Positions 56,112 to 63,202 of a stretch of DNA of 64,000 nucleotides are shown piece after piece. Under the pieces are notes generated by a model, which worked only from the letters and a program-made list of their open reading frames with translations, ran no database searches and had not been told where the DNA came from. Location: assembly GCA_038736355.1 (NCBI GenBank), contig JAVYML010000002.1, forward strand, positions 124,001 to 188,000, in the 5' to 3' direction. A program made the translations under genes and the position numbers. The stretch's first letter is position 1. Every line of letters begins with the position of its first letter. This DNA comes from Candidatus Hadarchaeales archaeon. GTDB lineage: Archaea; Hadarchaeota; Hadarchaeia; Hadarchaeales; WYZ-LMO6.

Positions 56112-56921
56112 TTGACGATAAACGCCCACATAGTGACTACGGGAACTTCCACGCTGACCAATGCGAGGAAGGAAATGGGGAAGGAGCCCACGGAGGAAGA
56201 ACTCCTTTCCTTTGTCAAGCGTGATCCCAGGAGGGCCAGTGCGGAATTGAACACACTCCTCCCCCTTCTAGAGGAGAGAAAAGACATGCAGCACTACGTG
56301 TATCTGTTACATTCCGACACGGAGGAAGGGAGGCTCTGCGCAAGGGTGCTCCAAAGTTTTTTGTCCCAGCTCAAGCTGAGGATTTGCGCCAAATCTGTGG
56401 AAATAGCTGGGCTTGGAGATCCAAAGAAATTTCGGAATGGACTGGCCAATCTTTTGGAAAAGGTTGTGAGATTGATAAAAAGTCACTATCTCCAAAAAGA
56501 CATGGTTTACGTTCACGCGACCGGAGGATTCAAACCAGAAACCGCTATAGCGCTTCTGGCCTCCAATTTACCAGGAGTCGGGGCTCCCGTCCTGTATATC
56601 CATGAGTCCTTTAGAGAGGTGGTGAGGCTTCCGGCCATGCCGGTTTGGCTGAGGGGGAAAGAGAAGTTCAGAAAGCTGATGGATCGTATGTGCAGGAGTA
56701 GGAAAGTACACCAGCTACAATTGGAAAGGGAATTCATGAAGGAAACGGTTTCGGAAGCGGAAAGACTTGGGTGGATAGAAAGGAGGGGAGATGAACTCGA
56801 GATAACCCCAATGGGTCACTTGCTTTGGGAGAGGTTTGTTCATTTGGGCTTGTATGGACCGAAAAAGAGAACCCGCCATAGAAAAGTTAAGAATGATTCG
56901 GCTAAGAATGCCACGGTTTAA
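56112..56921 (+). CDS. CARF plus winged-helix protein (APE2256-like)
   Basis: 269 residues from TTG 56112. NAHIVTTGTSTLTNARKEMGKEP at the start and VYVHATGGFKPETAIALLASNLPGVGAPVLYIHESF (about 128-165) form the two ligand-binding blocks of the APE2256-type CARF domain. The C-terminus FMKETVSEAERLGWIERRGDELEITPMGHLLWERF is a winged helix. Relatives act as ring nucleases or ligand-controlled regulators in type III systems; which applies here cannot be told from sequence. Confidence 0.8.
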   Translation: MTINAHIVTTGTSTLTNARKEMGKEPTEEELLSFVKRDPRRASAELNTLLPLLEERKDMQHYVYLLHSDTEEGRLCARVLQSFLSQLKLRICAKSVEIAGLGDPKKFRNGLANLLEKVVRLIKSHYLQKDMVYVHATGGFKPETAIALLASNLPGVGAPVLYIHESFREVVRLPAMPVWLRGKEKFRKLMDRMCRSRKVHQLQLEREFMKETVSEAERLGWIERRGDELEITPMGHLLWERFVHLGLYGPKKRTRHRKVKNDSAKNATV

Positions 56922-57130
56922 ACGAGTTCTAAAATATCACCGATCCAGTATCGTTCTCCACGCGCCTTCGGGATTCTGTTACTACAGAAAGTCACGTATC
57001 CGATTTTTCCCCTTCGCGGTTATCCCCCTTTCCAAAGTTTCGTGAAACTAACCTTATTTAAGCAAACCTTGAGAATCACGAAATACTGCGGTGGGATGGT
57101 AACATTTGAACCAGACTGGGAACTTTCAAC
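56922..57130. other. Gap 3' of the CARF-winged-helix gene
   Basis: No gene recognised. AT-rich sequence leading into the Cas10 relic; possibly further decayed cas sequence, but no frame could be followed. Confidence 0.3.
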
Positions 57131-57310
57131 CTAGGAACTTCTATTATAACTTCTTCTCGATGGGATCCTTGAGATAGTTTGTGAATAGAACCCGCATTCC
57201 ATCAGCCGAGGAAAAGCATCGGCTCTTTGGATGATCTTTCCGCATTTTACCTGATGGTGATCGAGTCGTTTTCTGATGTCATGTAGAAGCGAGGCAAGTC
57301 CCAGAAGAGG
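57131..57310 (-). pseudogene. Relic of a Cas10 HD domain
   Basis: A 59-codon open stretch, bounded by TGA at 57311 and TAG at 57131, reads PLLGLASLLHDIRKRLDHHQ then VKCGKIIQRADAFPRLMECGF. The order LLHDI, HH, KIIQRAD is that of a Cas10 HD domain, with the segment between the HD and HH motifs largely deleted and no start codon. It differs from the intact cas10 of this window, so it looks like the remains of another type III locus. Confidence 0.6.
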
Positions 57311-57342
57311 TCATCCCTTTTCTACCCAAGTTTTCCTCTTTT

Positions 57343-58317
57343 TTAGAGCCCAAGCGAGCGAGGAGATACTTTGATCAACTTTCCATCTTTCATTTCCCAC
57401 AGGATATTCAACTCAGTTGCCCACCTTTTCCATTTAGAAAAATTCTTAACTTCTTTATGGATTTTGTTCCCCAAATTCGCTATGCTTTCTAAAAAGGGTC
57501 CGCGTGAAACCCTGTCCCCTTCTATGGTTATAAGCCTCCCGCGAAGTTTAGCGATGAACTGCTTGGGAAGATCCAATCTCTCGAGCATTTGCTCTAACTC
57601 ACCCATACCCATATCGCCTTTGGCGAGCCTGCTGTTCAACTCGTTTATAAGCTCTCCAATGGCCAGCTGAAAAAGGGGAAATTCCCGCCACTTTCTCATA
57701 GCATTTTCGACATATTCCCTAGGGTCTCGCATGTTGGGCCTCTCAGTTTCCGGATGTAGAAGTAATACATCGTTCTGAAAAATGTAGTAGTACCGTGCGG
57801 ATATGGCGTGGAAAGTCCCTCCCAGTAGCAAGGCCATATTTATTGGATTAGTTCCTCCAATCATGTTAATCCAAACTTCTTTCTCGCGAAGCGCGTAGAG
57901 AGTTGTACCTATTTTTTCAAAACAATCCTCAAAATCTTCGTGATTAACTTCTACGAAGTAGATGTCTTTAATCCATTCGCCGTCGTAAAAAGGACGAAAC
58001 TTTTCATCCTCAAGTTCTTTCCATAGATTTCGGAGATATTTCCACATAGATTGCGGGAACACTCTTCCGCTTCCAAACCACTTATCTTCGATTTCTATTT
58101 TTGCGGTCCCCGTAATAACGGATCGTGAAGTGAATATGATGATACACTCAGGGGCTCCTCTGCTCCCTTGTTTAAGCTCTCCCGAGGTTTCAAAAAACCT
58201 TTTGGCATTTTCGTTTCCAAGAACCGCCGATTTCAAAAAGAGGTAGATGTAAGTAAGAGGAACAGTCACAACTCCAGGACGCAACCCCATTCCGCTAAGA
58301 TGGTAGACTCCCATCAA
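57343..58317 (-). CDS. CARF-like CRISPR accessory protein with unknown output domain
   Basis: 324 residues. VWINMIGGTNPINMALLLGG (about 148-167) resembles the conserved ligand loop of CARF proteins, preceded by alternating strands and helices (ECIIIFTSRSVITG, KDIYFVEVNHEDF). The C-terminal 120 residues are helical and charged; I see neither a HEPN RxxxxH pair nor a PD-(D/E)xK or HTH pattern I can trust. A TTTTATATC TATA box about 25 bases before the ATG suggests a leaderless mRNA. It could be a new CARF effector. Confidence 0.6.
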   Translation of the reverse strand: MMGVYHLSGMGLRPGVVTVPLTYIYLFLKSAVLGNENAKRFFETSGELKQGSRGAPECIIIFTSRSVITGTAKIEIEDKWFGSGRVFPQSMWKYLRNLWKELEDEKFRPFYDGEWIKDIYFVEVNHEDFEDCFEKIGTTLYALREKEVWINMIGGTNPINMALLLGGTFHAISARYYYIFQNDVLLLHPETERPNMRDPREYVENAMRKWREFPLFQLAIGELINELNSRLAKGDMGMGELEQMLERLDLPKQFIAKLRGRLITIEGDRVSRGPFLESIANLGNKIHKEVKNFSKWKRWATELNILWEMKDGKLIKVSPRSLGL

Positions 58318-58489
58318 AGGGGTTTAAGTTTTCGATATAAAATCCCTCTCTGAGTTAGCCTGAAGAGCACCTCAAGAGGAAAGGTTAGTTAGAGGCGCGA
58401 ATAGAGTTTGAAAGAATGCTCAAACTCGTAAGCCTTTTCCGCTGGTCTCAAATATTCCCTTACTCGATTGAAGTTTGGATCAACTAGAA

Positions 58490-58526
58490 CTTTCAATCCC
58501 CATTTTCAGGGGCATCCTACTGAAAC
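58490..58526 (-). CRISPR. Solitary CRISPR repeat behind a full leader (spacerless locus)
   Basis: One exact copy of the 37-nt repeat on the minus strand, directly after the third leader copy. No second repeat follows within the expected 73 bases, where sequence reads TTCTAGTTGATCC and onward. An inverted repeat GAGTTTGA/TCAAACTC lies further on (about 58405-58430). The locus looks like an empty or freshly reset array that could still acquire spacers. Confidence 0.9.
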
Positions 58527-58644
58527 CCCTTTCTTTTGTTTTTCGTCCCCCCATCTTTAAAGGTTTCGGGCCCCGGTTTGTGAACTTCGGTTCCTGCGGG
58601 GGGGATTTATAAAGAAGTTCACAACCTTTCGCCTTTTACCGAAA
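58527..58644 (-). promoter_or_regulatory. Third CRISPR leader copy
   Basis: Minus-strand copy of the array leaders: the inverted repeat arms lie at 58614-58622 and 58580-58588 around the TATA box (about 58605-58614), and the CCTTTAAAGATGGGGGG block at 58547-58563. Homology to the array 1 leader extends upstream through GTTTCGGTAAAAGGCGAAAGG to the cas4 stop codon. Confidence 0.85.
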
Positions 58645-59244
58645 CTATACCCTCTTGCAAAACTTCGCCACCTCACAGTACCCGCAATACTCTGGACTGG
58701 CAGCCCTGGGAACCTGATCGGAAGCTATCATCTCTCGTATCTTCTCCAAATCCCTCTTCAAAGCCTCCTTCTCCTCGGGTAGAATGTTCAACCAAAAGGT
58801 CCGGTGGGAGGGCAGGAGGTAAATGAGGCCCCTCCTGATTCTCACCCCCAGCGACCTTTCAAGCAGCACGGCATAAGCCAGCATCTGCTTCCTCCACGCC
58901 CTCGAAACGTAGGGCAAATCCGAATACTTCACATCGACCGGCACCATCTCCCCGCTCTTTAGTCTCACCACCGTGTCCGCCTTCCCGAAAAGCCCCATCT
59001 CCCGATCCTCCAGGGGGAGGTCGTGCAGGATCCGATCCACCTCTTCTGGGGAAAACCCGTAGATCCTCTTCCTGCGTCCGGTCCTCCCCGGCTCCCTACC
59101 GTGCTGCTCACCCCCAAGCTCCACCTTCTTCCTCTCCGGTGGATACAACCCCAGCTTCCTGATGAAGTAGAGCTTCCTCGGGCAGTAAAAGTACTGGTAT
59201 ACTTCCCAGGCACTTATCTCACCAGCGCTGCCAAAACCCTTCAT
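58645..59244 (-). CDS. cas4: CRISPR-associated exonuclease Cas4
   Basis: 199 residues from ATG 59244 (GGAGAGGT just upstream; GTG 59259 would add five residues). EISAWEVYQYFYCPRKLYF gives the first Fe-S cysteine, GLFGKADTVVRL and VPVDVKYSDLP the RecB-like nuclease core with Asp and Lys, and CGYCEVAKFC the remaining cysteines. Cas4 trims prespacers and checks the PAM together with Cas1-Cas2. It overlaps cas1. Confidence 0.93.
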   Translation of the reverse strand: MKGFGSAGEISAWEVYQYFYCPRKLYFIRKLGLYPPERKKVELGGEQHGREPGRTGRRKRIYGFSPEEVDRILHDLPLEDREMGLFGKADTVVRLKSGEMVPVDVKYSDLPYVSRAWRKQMLAYAVLLERSLGVRIRRGLIYLLPSHRTFWLNILPEEKEALKRDLEKIREMIASDQVPRAASPEYCGYCEVAKFCKRV

Positions 59245-60238
59245 ACCTCTCCAGCTCACCCCTCAGGAACCTCGCCAGCTTCCTGGCCTGGTGGAGGAAG
59301 AGCCCACCCCAAGTGAGCCTAAGGTCCTCGAACCTCACCTCTTCTTCCAGCCTCCTGAGAAGCTCCTGAAGGTAGAACCTCCTGACCTCCTCCCCCATCT
59401 GGCACACCCCATCCACCACCTCAAAACCCTCCTTGGAGACCATCCTCTTGCTCACCATTCCCACCACCATCCTGTCCACCACATGGGGCCTGAACTCCTC
59501 CATCAAATCCAAAACCAAGCTCGGCCTGCCCGGTCTATCGGCGTGCAGGAAACCCCCGTAGGGATCCAGCCCTGCGTAATGCACCGCCCTCCATACCTCC
59601 CCCAGCAAAATCCCGTAGCCGTAGTTCAGCATGGCGTTCACGGGATCTGTGGCGTATCTCCCGCTCCTCCCTCCAAAGCCCCACCCCTCGAAGATTCCCG
59701 CCAAGGCTTCCCAGTAGAGCTGGGCCCCCCTCCCCTCCAGGTTCATTATTCTCTCCCTCACTTCATCCACCTTCTTCCCCTCCACCTCCTCCAGCTCAGG
59801 CAGGAGCTTCACCATCTCCTCCGCCGCGGTTCGCAACCTCTCCGCCAGGGAAGGAACCGTTTCCACCCTCTTCTTGGCCAGTGTCTGGAGGACGGCGACC
59901 TGGTTCTTCAGCTTCGCCCTTATCACGGCCTTGGCCACCCCCACCCCCCTCTCATCCCCGTAGGCCAGATACTGTTCCCTCCTCGTGCTCACCGTCCTCA
60001 TCTCGGGGGAGGAGAGCCTGGCCTTAACCTCACCCCGAAAGTCCACGATGAGCACGTCCACCCCGTGTTCCGCTAGCAGCCTCAGGGCGTCCGTGCTCAC
60101 CACTCCCTTTCCCGAGATGATCACCTGCTCCAGCTCCTGGGGCTGGAGGCGCGCCACGGTCTTCCCGCCCTCCCTCACCACTATGGTCTCCCCCTTCCTT
60201 CCCACGAACTTCCCGAAGCCGTCCACCACCAGCCTCAC
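59219..60238 (-). CDS. cas1: CRISPR integrase Cas1
   Basis: 339 residues from GTG 60238, which overlaps the csa1 stop (GTGA) and gives the typical start RLVVDGFGKFVGRKGETIVV. Catalytic blocks are MNLEGRGAQLYWEAL (Glu), DPVNAMLNYGYGILLGEV, LHADRPGRPSLVLDLMEEFRP (His and acidic residues). Complete and presumably active in integrating spacers at the shared leader-repeat junctions. Confidence 0.95.
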   Translation of the reverse strand: MRLVVDGFGKFVGRKGETIVVREGGKTVARLQPQELEQVIISGKGVVSTDALRLLAEHGVDVLIVDFRGEVKARLSSPEMRTVSTRREQYLAYGDERGVGVAKAVIRAKLKNQVAVLQTLAKKRVETVPSLAERLRTAAEEMVKLLPELEEVEGKKVDEVRERIMNLEGRGAQLYWEALAGIFEGWGFGGRSGRYATDPVNAMLNYGYGILLGEVWRAVHYAGLDPYGGFLHADRPGRPSLVLDLMEEFRPHVVDRMVVGMVSKRMVSKEGFEVVDGVCQMGEEVRRFYLQELLRRLEEEVRFEDLRLTWGGLFLHQARKLARFLRGELERYEGFWQRW

Positions 60239-61119
60239 GCGCACACCTCCGAGAAGGGGCATGCCTGCCTGCACTCCGCCGGCCTGCCCGGATCCTTCTT
60301 CTGGGCCACCAGCTCCAGCTTCCTGTCCCTCTCCTCCAACCACCAGTTCCTCAGGTCATCGTTGATGAAGAAGAGGTCCCGATTCACCACCACCCTGCCG
60401 TTCCTGAAGCCCACGTGGACGGAGCACCCCACGTCCACGGGCACCTCGTAAAGGCTCTCGAAGACCAGGGCATAACCCGTTGGGTAGAGGCGGTAGAAAT
60501 CCCTGGGGGATCCTCCCACCTTCACGTCGAAGATGAGGTGCCTTAGGTAGTCGTAGCAGTCCACGCTGAGCGTACCGCTCAGGCCCAGCAGCCTCCCGTC
60601 CAGCTTGTGCTCCACCAGGAAGGGGAGGGCCACCGCCAGCACGTGGGGCTCGTCCGCGTACGGGTGGGCGGCCCTCGTTTCCAGGTAGGCGGCCCTGGCT
60701 TGGCTCAGCACCAGCTCCCAGAGGGGCTCCAGGCAGGAGCGGAGGGCCCTGGCGTTCTCCACCTCTCCCCTCCTCCCCAGCTCCCCCTCCCACCACTCCT
60801 CGAAGCTCAGGTCGAACCTCCCCTGCCTGCAGGACCCGAAGAGGTGCTCCAGCAGGTTGTGGGCCATGGCCCCAAGCAGGATCTCCTGCGTGGGCTTCCC
60901 CTGCTTTTTCTCCACGTACATCAGGTAGACGTCCCTGCCCGTGGGGCAGAACTTCCCGCAGACGGAGAACATGGAAATGCGCTCCGGGTAGTATGGCTTC
61001 AGCGGTTCCCTCCACCAGTTCCATCCCCTCAGCTCGGGGGTCACCCCCACCTCCCTCGCCAGGGGGAGAACGCGGTTGAGGAGGAACTTGTGCTCCTGGG
61101 CGGAGAGGAAGAACACCAC
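60235..61119 (-). CDS. csa1: Cas4-family protein Csa1
   Basis: 294 residues. The Csa1 pattern is seen: CGKFCPTGRDVYLMYVEKKQGKPTQEILLGAMAHNLLEHLFG near residues 54-95, GLSGTLSVDCYD and LIFDVKVGGSPRDFYRLYPTGYALVFE (nuclease core), and terminal cysteines in CRQACPFSEVC. Csa1 is the second Cas4-like nuclease of archaeal type I-A adaptation modules, here linked to a type III effector instead. Confidence 0.85.
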   Translation of the reverse strand: MVFFLSAQEHKFLLNRVLPLAREVGVTPELRGWNWWREPLKPYYPERISMFSVCGKFCPTGRDVYLMYVEKKQGKPTQEILLGAMAHNLLEHLFGSCRQGRFDLSFEEWWEGELGRRGEVENARALRSCLEPLWELVLSQARAAYLETRAAHPYADEPHVLAVALPFLVEHKLDGRLLGLSGTLSVDCYDYLRHLIFDVKVGGSPRDFYRLYPTGYALVFESLYEVPVDVGCSVHVGFRNGRVVVNRDLFFINDDLRNWWLEERDRKLELVAQKKDPGRPAECRQACPFSEVCA

Positions 61120-61163
61120 TGGCCTCCCTTAAAGCTCGCCCTCCGTACCTTTTTCCCTTTCCC

Positions 61164-61451
61164 TCACACGAGCTTTACCCTGTCCTCCTCCACCAAGGAG
61201 GGGACTGGCCTTTCGGAGACTATCCTGCACAGCCTGGCACAGCGCTCGCACAGGGGTATGACGTAGATCGAGTCCCTCTCCCCTCCTATGAACTTCGGAA
61301 GCTCCTTCACCAGGACTTCCCTGTCGTGGGCATTCAGCTCCCCCTTGAAGGCGCTGTACTGGATCCTCTGCAGGCCGTAGTCGAAGAGACGGTCGGCCAG
61401 CTTGGTGCGGATGTCGTCAGAGCTTATGTCGTAGATGACAAGGGTCAGCAT
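61164..61451 (-). CDS. cas2: CRISPR-associated Cas2
   Basis: 95 residues from ATG 61451 (a TTG at 61454 adds one residue). LTLVIYDISSDDIRTKLADRLFDYGLQRIQYSAFKGEL is the ferredoxin-like Cas2 start with the conserved Asp, and SIYVIPLCERC the fourth strand. It forms the integration complex with Cas1. Its ATG overlaps the stop of the ATPase relic upstream. Confidence 0.95.
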   Translation of the reverse strand: MLTLVIYDISSDDIRTKLADRLFDYGLQRIQYSAFKGELNAHDREVLVKELPKFIGGERDSIYVIPLCERCARLCRIVSERPVPSLVEEDRVKLV

Positions 61452-61725
61452 CAATGCATCCTCACCAGCCCGACTTGAAATACCCTCCGTATGATCGGGT
61501 CTACGATGGAGTAGACCTCCCCTTTTTTCTCAAGGAAACCGCCTTTACGAGTTCCTGAAGTTCGAGAGGATGTTGTCGGCCACTTTTTCCCTCCTCCATT
61601 TCCAAGCTTCTCTTGAGGTTTACCCAGGAAGCCTCCTCCATCCAGGCAGCGGCCCGCATGATCGCGAAGTACCTCCTGCTCCCACGCCTCCTTACCCTGA
61701 GGAAGTTGGAGAACTCTAGCCCCAA
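61451..61725 (-). pseudogene. Frameshifted C-terminal relic of an archaeal AAA ATPase
   Basis: The first part reads RRRGSRRYFAIMRAAA, then ASWVNLKRSLEMEEGKSG and LQELVKAVSL; after a one-base shift at an A6G4 run (near 61526-61535) it continues GEVYSIVDPIIRRVFQVGL to a TGA at 61451-61453. The combined sequence resembles the winged-helix end of archaeal ATPases (PF01637 type). The N-terminal ATPase domain is missing. Confidence 0.5.
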
Positions 61726-61950
61726 GTTCGGAAGCTGTTTTAATCGTGGGATCTAGACCTCATCGGACACCCTCCGGTCTCCGCTTTAGCCCCGAAAAGG
61801 GTAAGCCAGCCAACGATCCCTCCCAATTCCCGGAACGGCTGAATCGATCACCGCATGATTGGCCTCAAGGCTACCTAAGAACTTCCCGCTGGATCGCGGC
61901 ATAAGAAGTCTTTTTCTTCGGCTTAAAGGTGTCCGGGCATCCAAAACCAG
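61726..61950. other. Gap without recognised gene
   Basis: 225 bases between the ATPase relic and the PIN-like gene. No frame gives a recognisable protein, and no clear RNA or repeat is visible. Confidence 0.3.
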
Positions 61951-62328
61951 TCAAGCCCGCCTTGCCCCCTTCCTCCTCCTCGTACGGGCACGCCCCTTCC
62001 GGTATCCACCCCAGGGGAGCGCCCTGGGCGGTGGAACCTCTGAGGGAAGGAACCTGGGTCCATCCCGGAGCTCCCTGAGCTTCTCGTCCACGATCCTGGC
62101 TATGTCCCCGAAACCCACCAACACGCATGGTACCCCCTTTAGTTTGGCCAACTCCGAAACTCTCTGCTCCTGTGTCACCAGCACCAGTCCCTTCTTCACG
62201 GCATGCTCCACCACCCTCTCATCCTCCGCCCCCCTTAACCCTTCCTCCTCCACCGTGTACACTTCCCAGCCTAGGAGCTTGAGGAAGGGTTTGAGTCCGC
62301 TGTACATTTCATCCAGAAGGACCCTCAT
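61951..62328 (-). CDS. PIN-like (DUF5615-type) putative nuclease
   Basis: 125 residues from ATG 62328. RVLLDEMYSGLKPFLKLLGWEVYTVEEEGLRGAEDERVVEHAVKKGLVLVTQEQRVSELAKLKGVPCVLVG follows the DUF5615/Mut7-C PIN-like pattern: LLDE at the start, GAEDE in the middle and LVT-x-[DE] after it. In the family these acids coordinate metal. The last 25 residues are a basic tail (RRRKGARRA). Toxin-like or RNA-processing roles are both possible; no antitoxin gene is evident. Confidence 0.65.
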   Translation of the reverse strand: MRVLLDEMYSGLKPFLKLLGWEVYTVEEEGLRGAEDERVVEHAVKKGLVLVTQEQRVSELAKLKGVPCVLVGFGDIARIVDEKLRELRDGPRFLPSEVPPPRALPWGGYRKGRARTRRRKGARRA

Positions 62329-62388
62329 TCCCCTCCCTTTGGTCGCTTGGGTAAAAATTTTCTCTCGGAGACACAAAGTGGAGTAACA

Positions 62389-62428
62389 CATATAAAAGGA
62401 TGAAGGAAAAAAGGGTAGGGGGTTTGGG
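62389..62428 (+). promoter_or_regulatory. Promoter of the alpha/beta hydrolase gene
   Basis: A TATATAAAAGGA TATA box (about 62389-62400) lies roughly 30 bases before the GTG start, with a GGTAGGGGG purine tract between as a possible ribosome-binding site. Confidence 0.55.
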
Positions 62429-63202
62429 GTGCCCTTTGCTGAGGTGGGCGGAATAAAAATCTTCTACGAGAAGGTGGGAAACGGCTTCCCCGTTTACCTT
62501 CTCCACGGGGCCGTCCTCACGCACTCCCTCTGGAAACCACAGCTGGAGGTCCTCAAGGAAAGATACACGGCGATCGCCCCAGACCTGCCAGGACACGGAA
62601 AATCCAACCCCATATCCTCAGACGAGCCCTCCATCAGGGGTTACTCGGAAGTGGTGGCTGGACTGATGGACTACCTGGGGACGAAGGAAGCGGTGGTGGT
62701 GGGCCACTCGATGGGTGGAGCCGTGGCCCTACAGTTCACCCTGGACCATCCGGAAAAGGTCAGGGCTCTCATCCTCGCCAACACCGGTGCCAAGCTGGGA
62801 GTTTCACCCCTCCTCCTTCAGGTACTCAGGGAAAACTTCAGGGGGGCCATGGAAGCCGGATGGAAAAGCATGCTGGGTGGAAAGGGGAGGAGGATGGAAA
62901 GGGAGCTGGAAGGGCTCAGGAGGGAAATGGAGGACACGGAACCCAAGGTTGGGGTGGCGGACTTCGAGGCCTGCAATGCCTTCGATTGCAGGAGCAGGCT
63001 CCACGAGATCAAGAAGCCCACCCTCATCATAGGAGGCTACGACGATACCCTCACCCCTCCCTGGTACCACGAGTACCTCCACAAGAATATCCAGGGTTCT
63101 TCCCTCGCCCTCCTAAGGGACGTGGGACATCTCTCCATGGTGGAGGACCCGTCCTCCTTCAACTCCCTCCTCCTAGACTTCCTGGGGAGGACGGTGGGAT
63201 AG
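62429..63202 (+). CDS. Alpha/beta-hydrolase family protein
   Basis: 257 residues from GTG 62429. The fold is clear: VYLLHGAVLTHSLWKPQ oxyanion region, APDLPGHGKSNP, nucleophile elbow VVGHSMGGAVAL (Ser in GHSMGG), IIGGYDDTLTP with the acid, and LLRDVGHLSMVEDP with the catalytic His. The triad is complete; the substrate (ester, lactone or thioester) is unknown. The 3' end overlaps convergent ksgA by 30 bases. Confidence 0.88.
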   Translation: MPFAEVGGIKIFYEKVGNGFPVYLLHGAVLTHSLWKPQLEVLKERYTAIAPDLPGHGKSNPISSDEPSIRGYSEVVAGLMDYLGTKEAVVVGHSMGGAVALQFTLDHPEKVRALILANTGAKLGVSPLLLQVLRENFRGAMEAGWKSMLGGKGRRMERELEGLRREMEDTEPKVGVADFEACNAFDCRSRLHEIKKPTLIIGGYDDTLTPPWYHEYLHKNIQGSSLALLRDVGHLSMVEDPSSFNSLLLDFLGRTVG

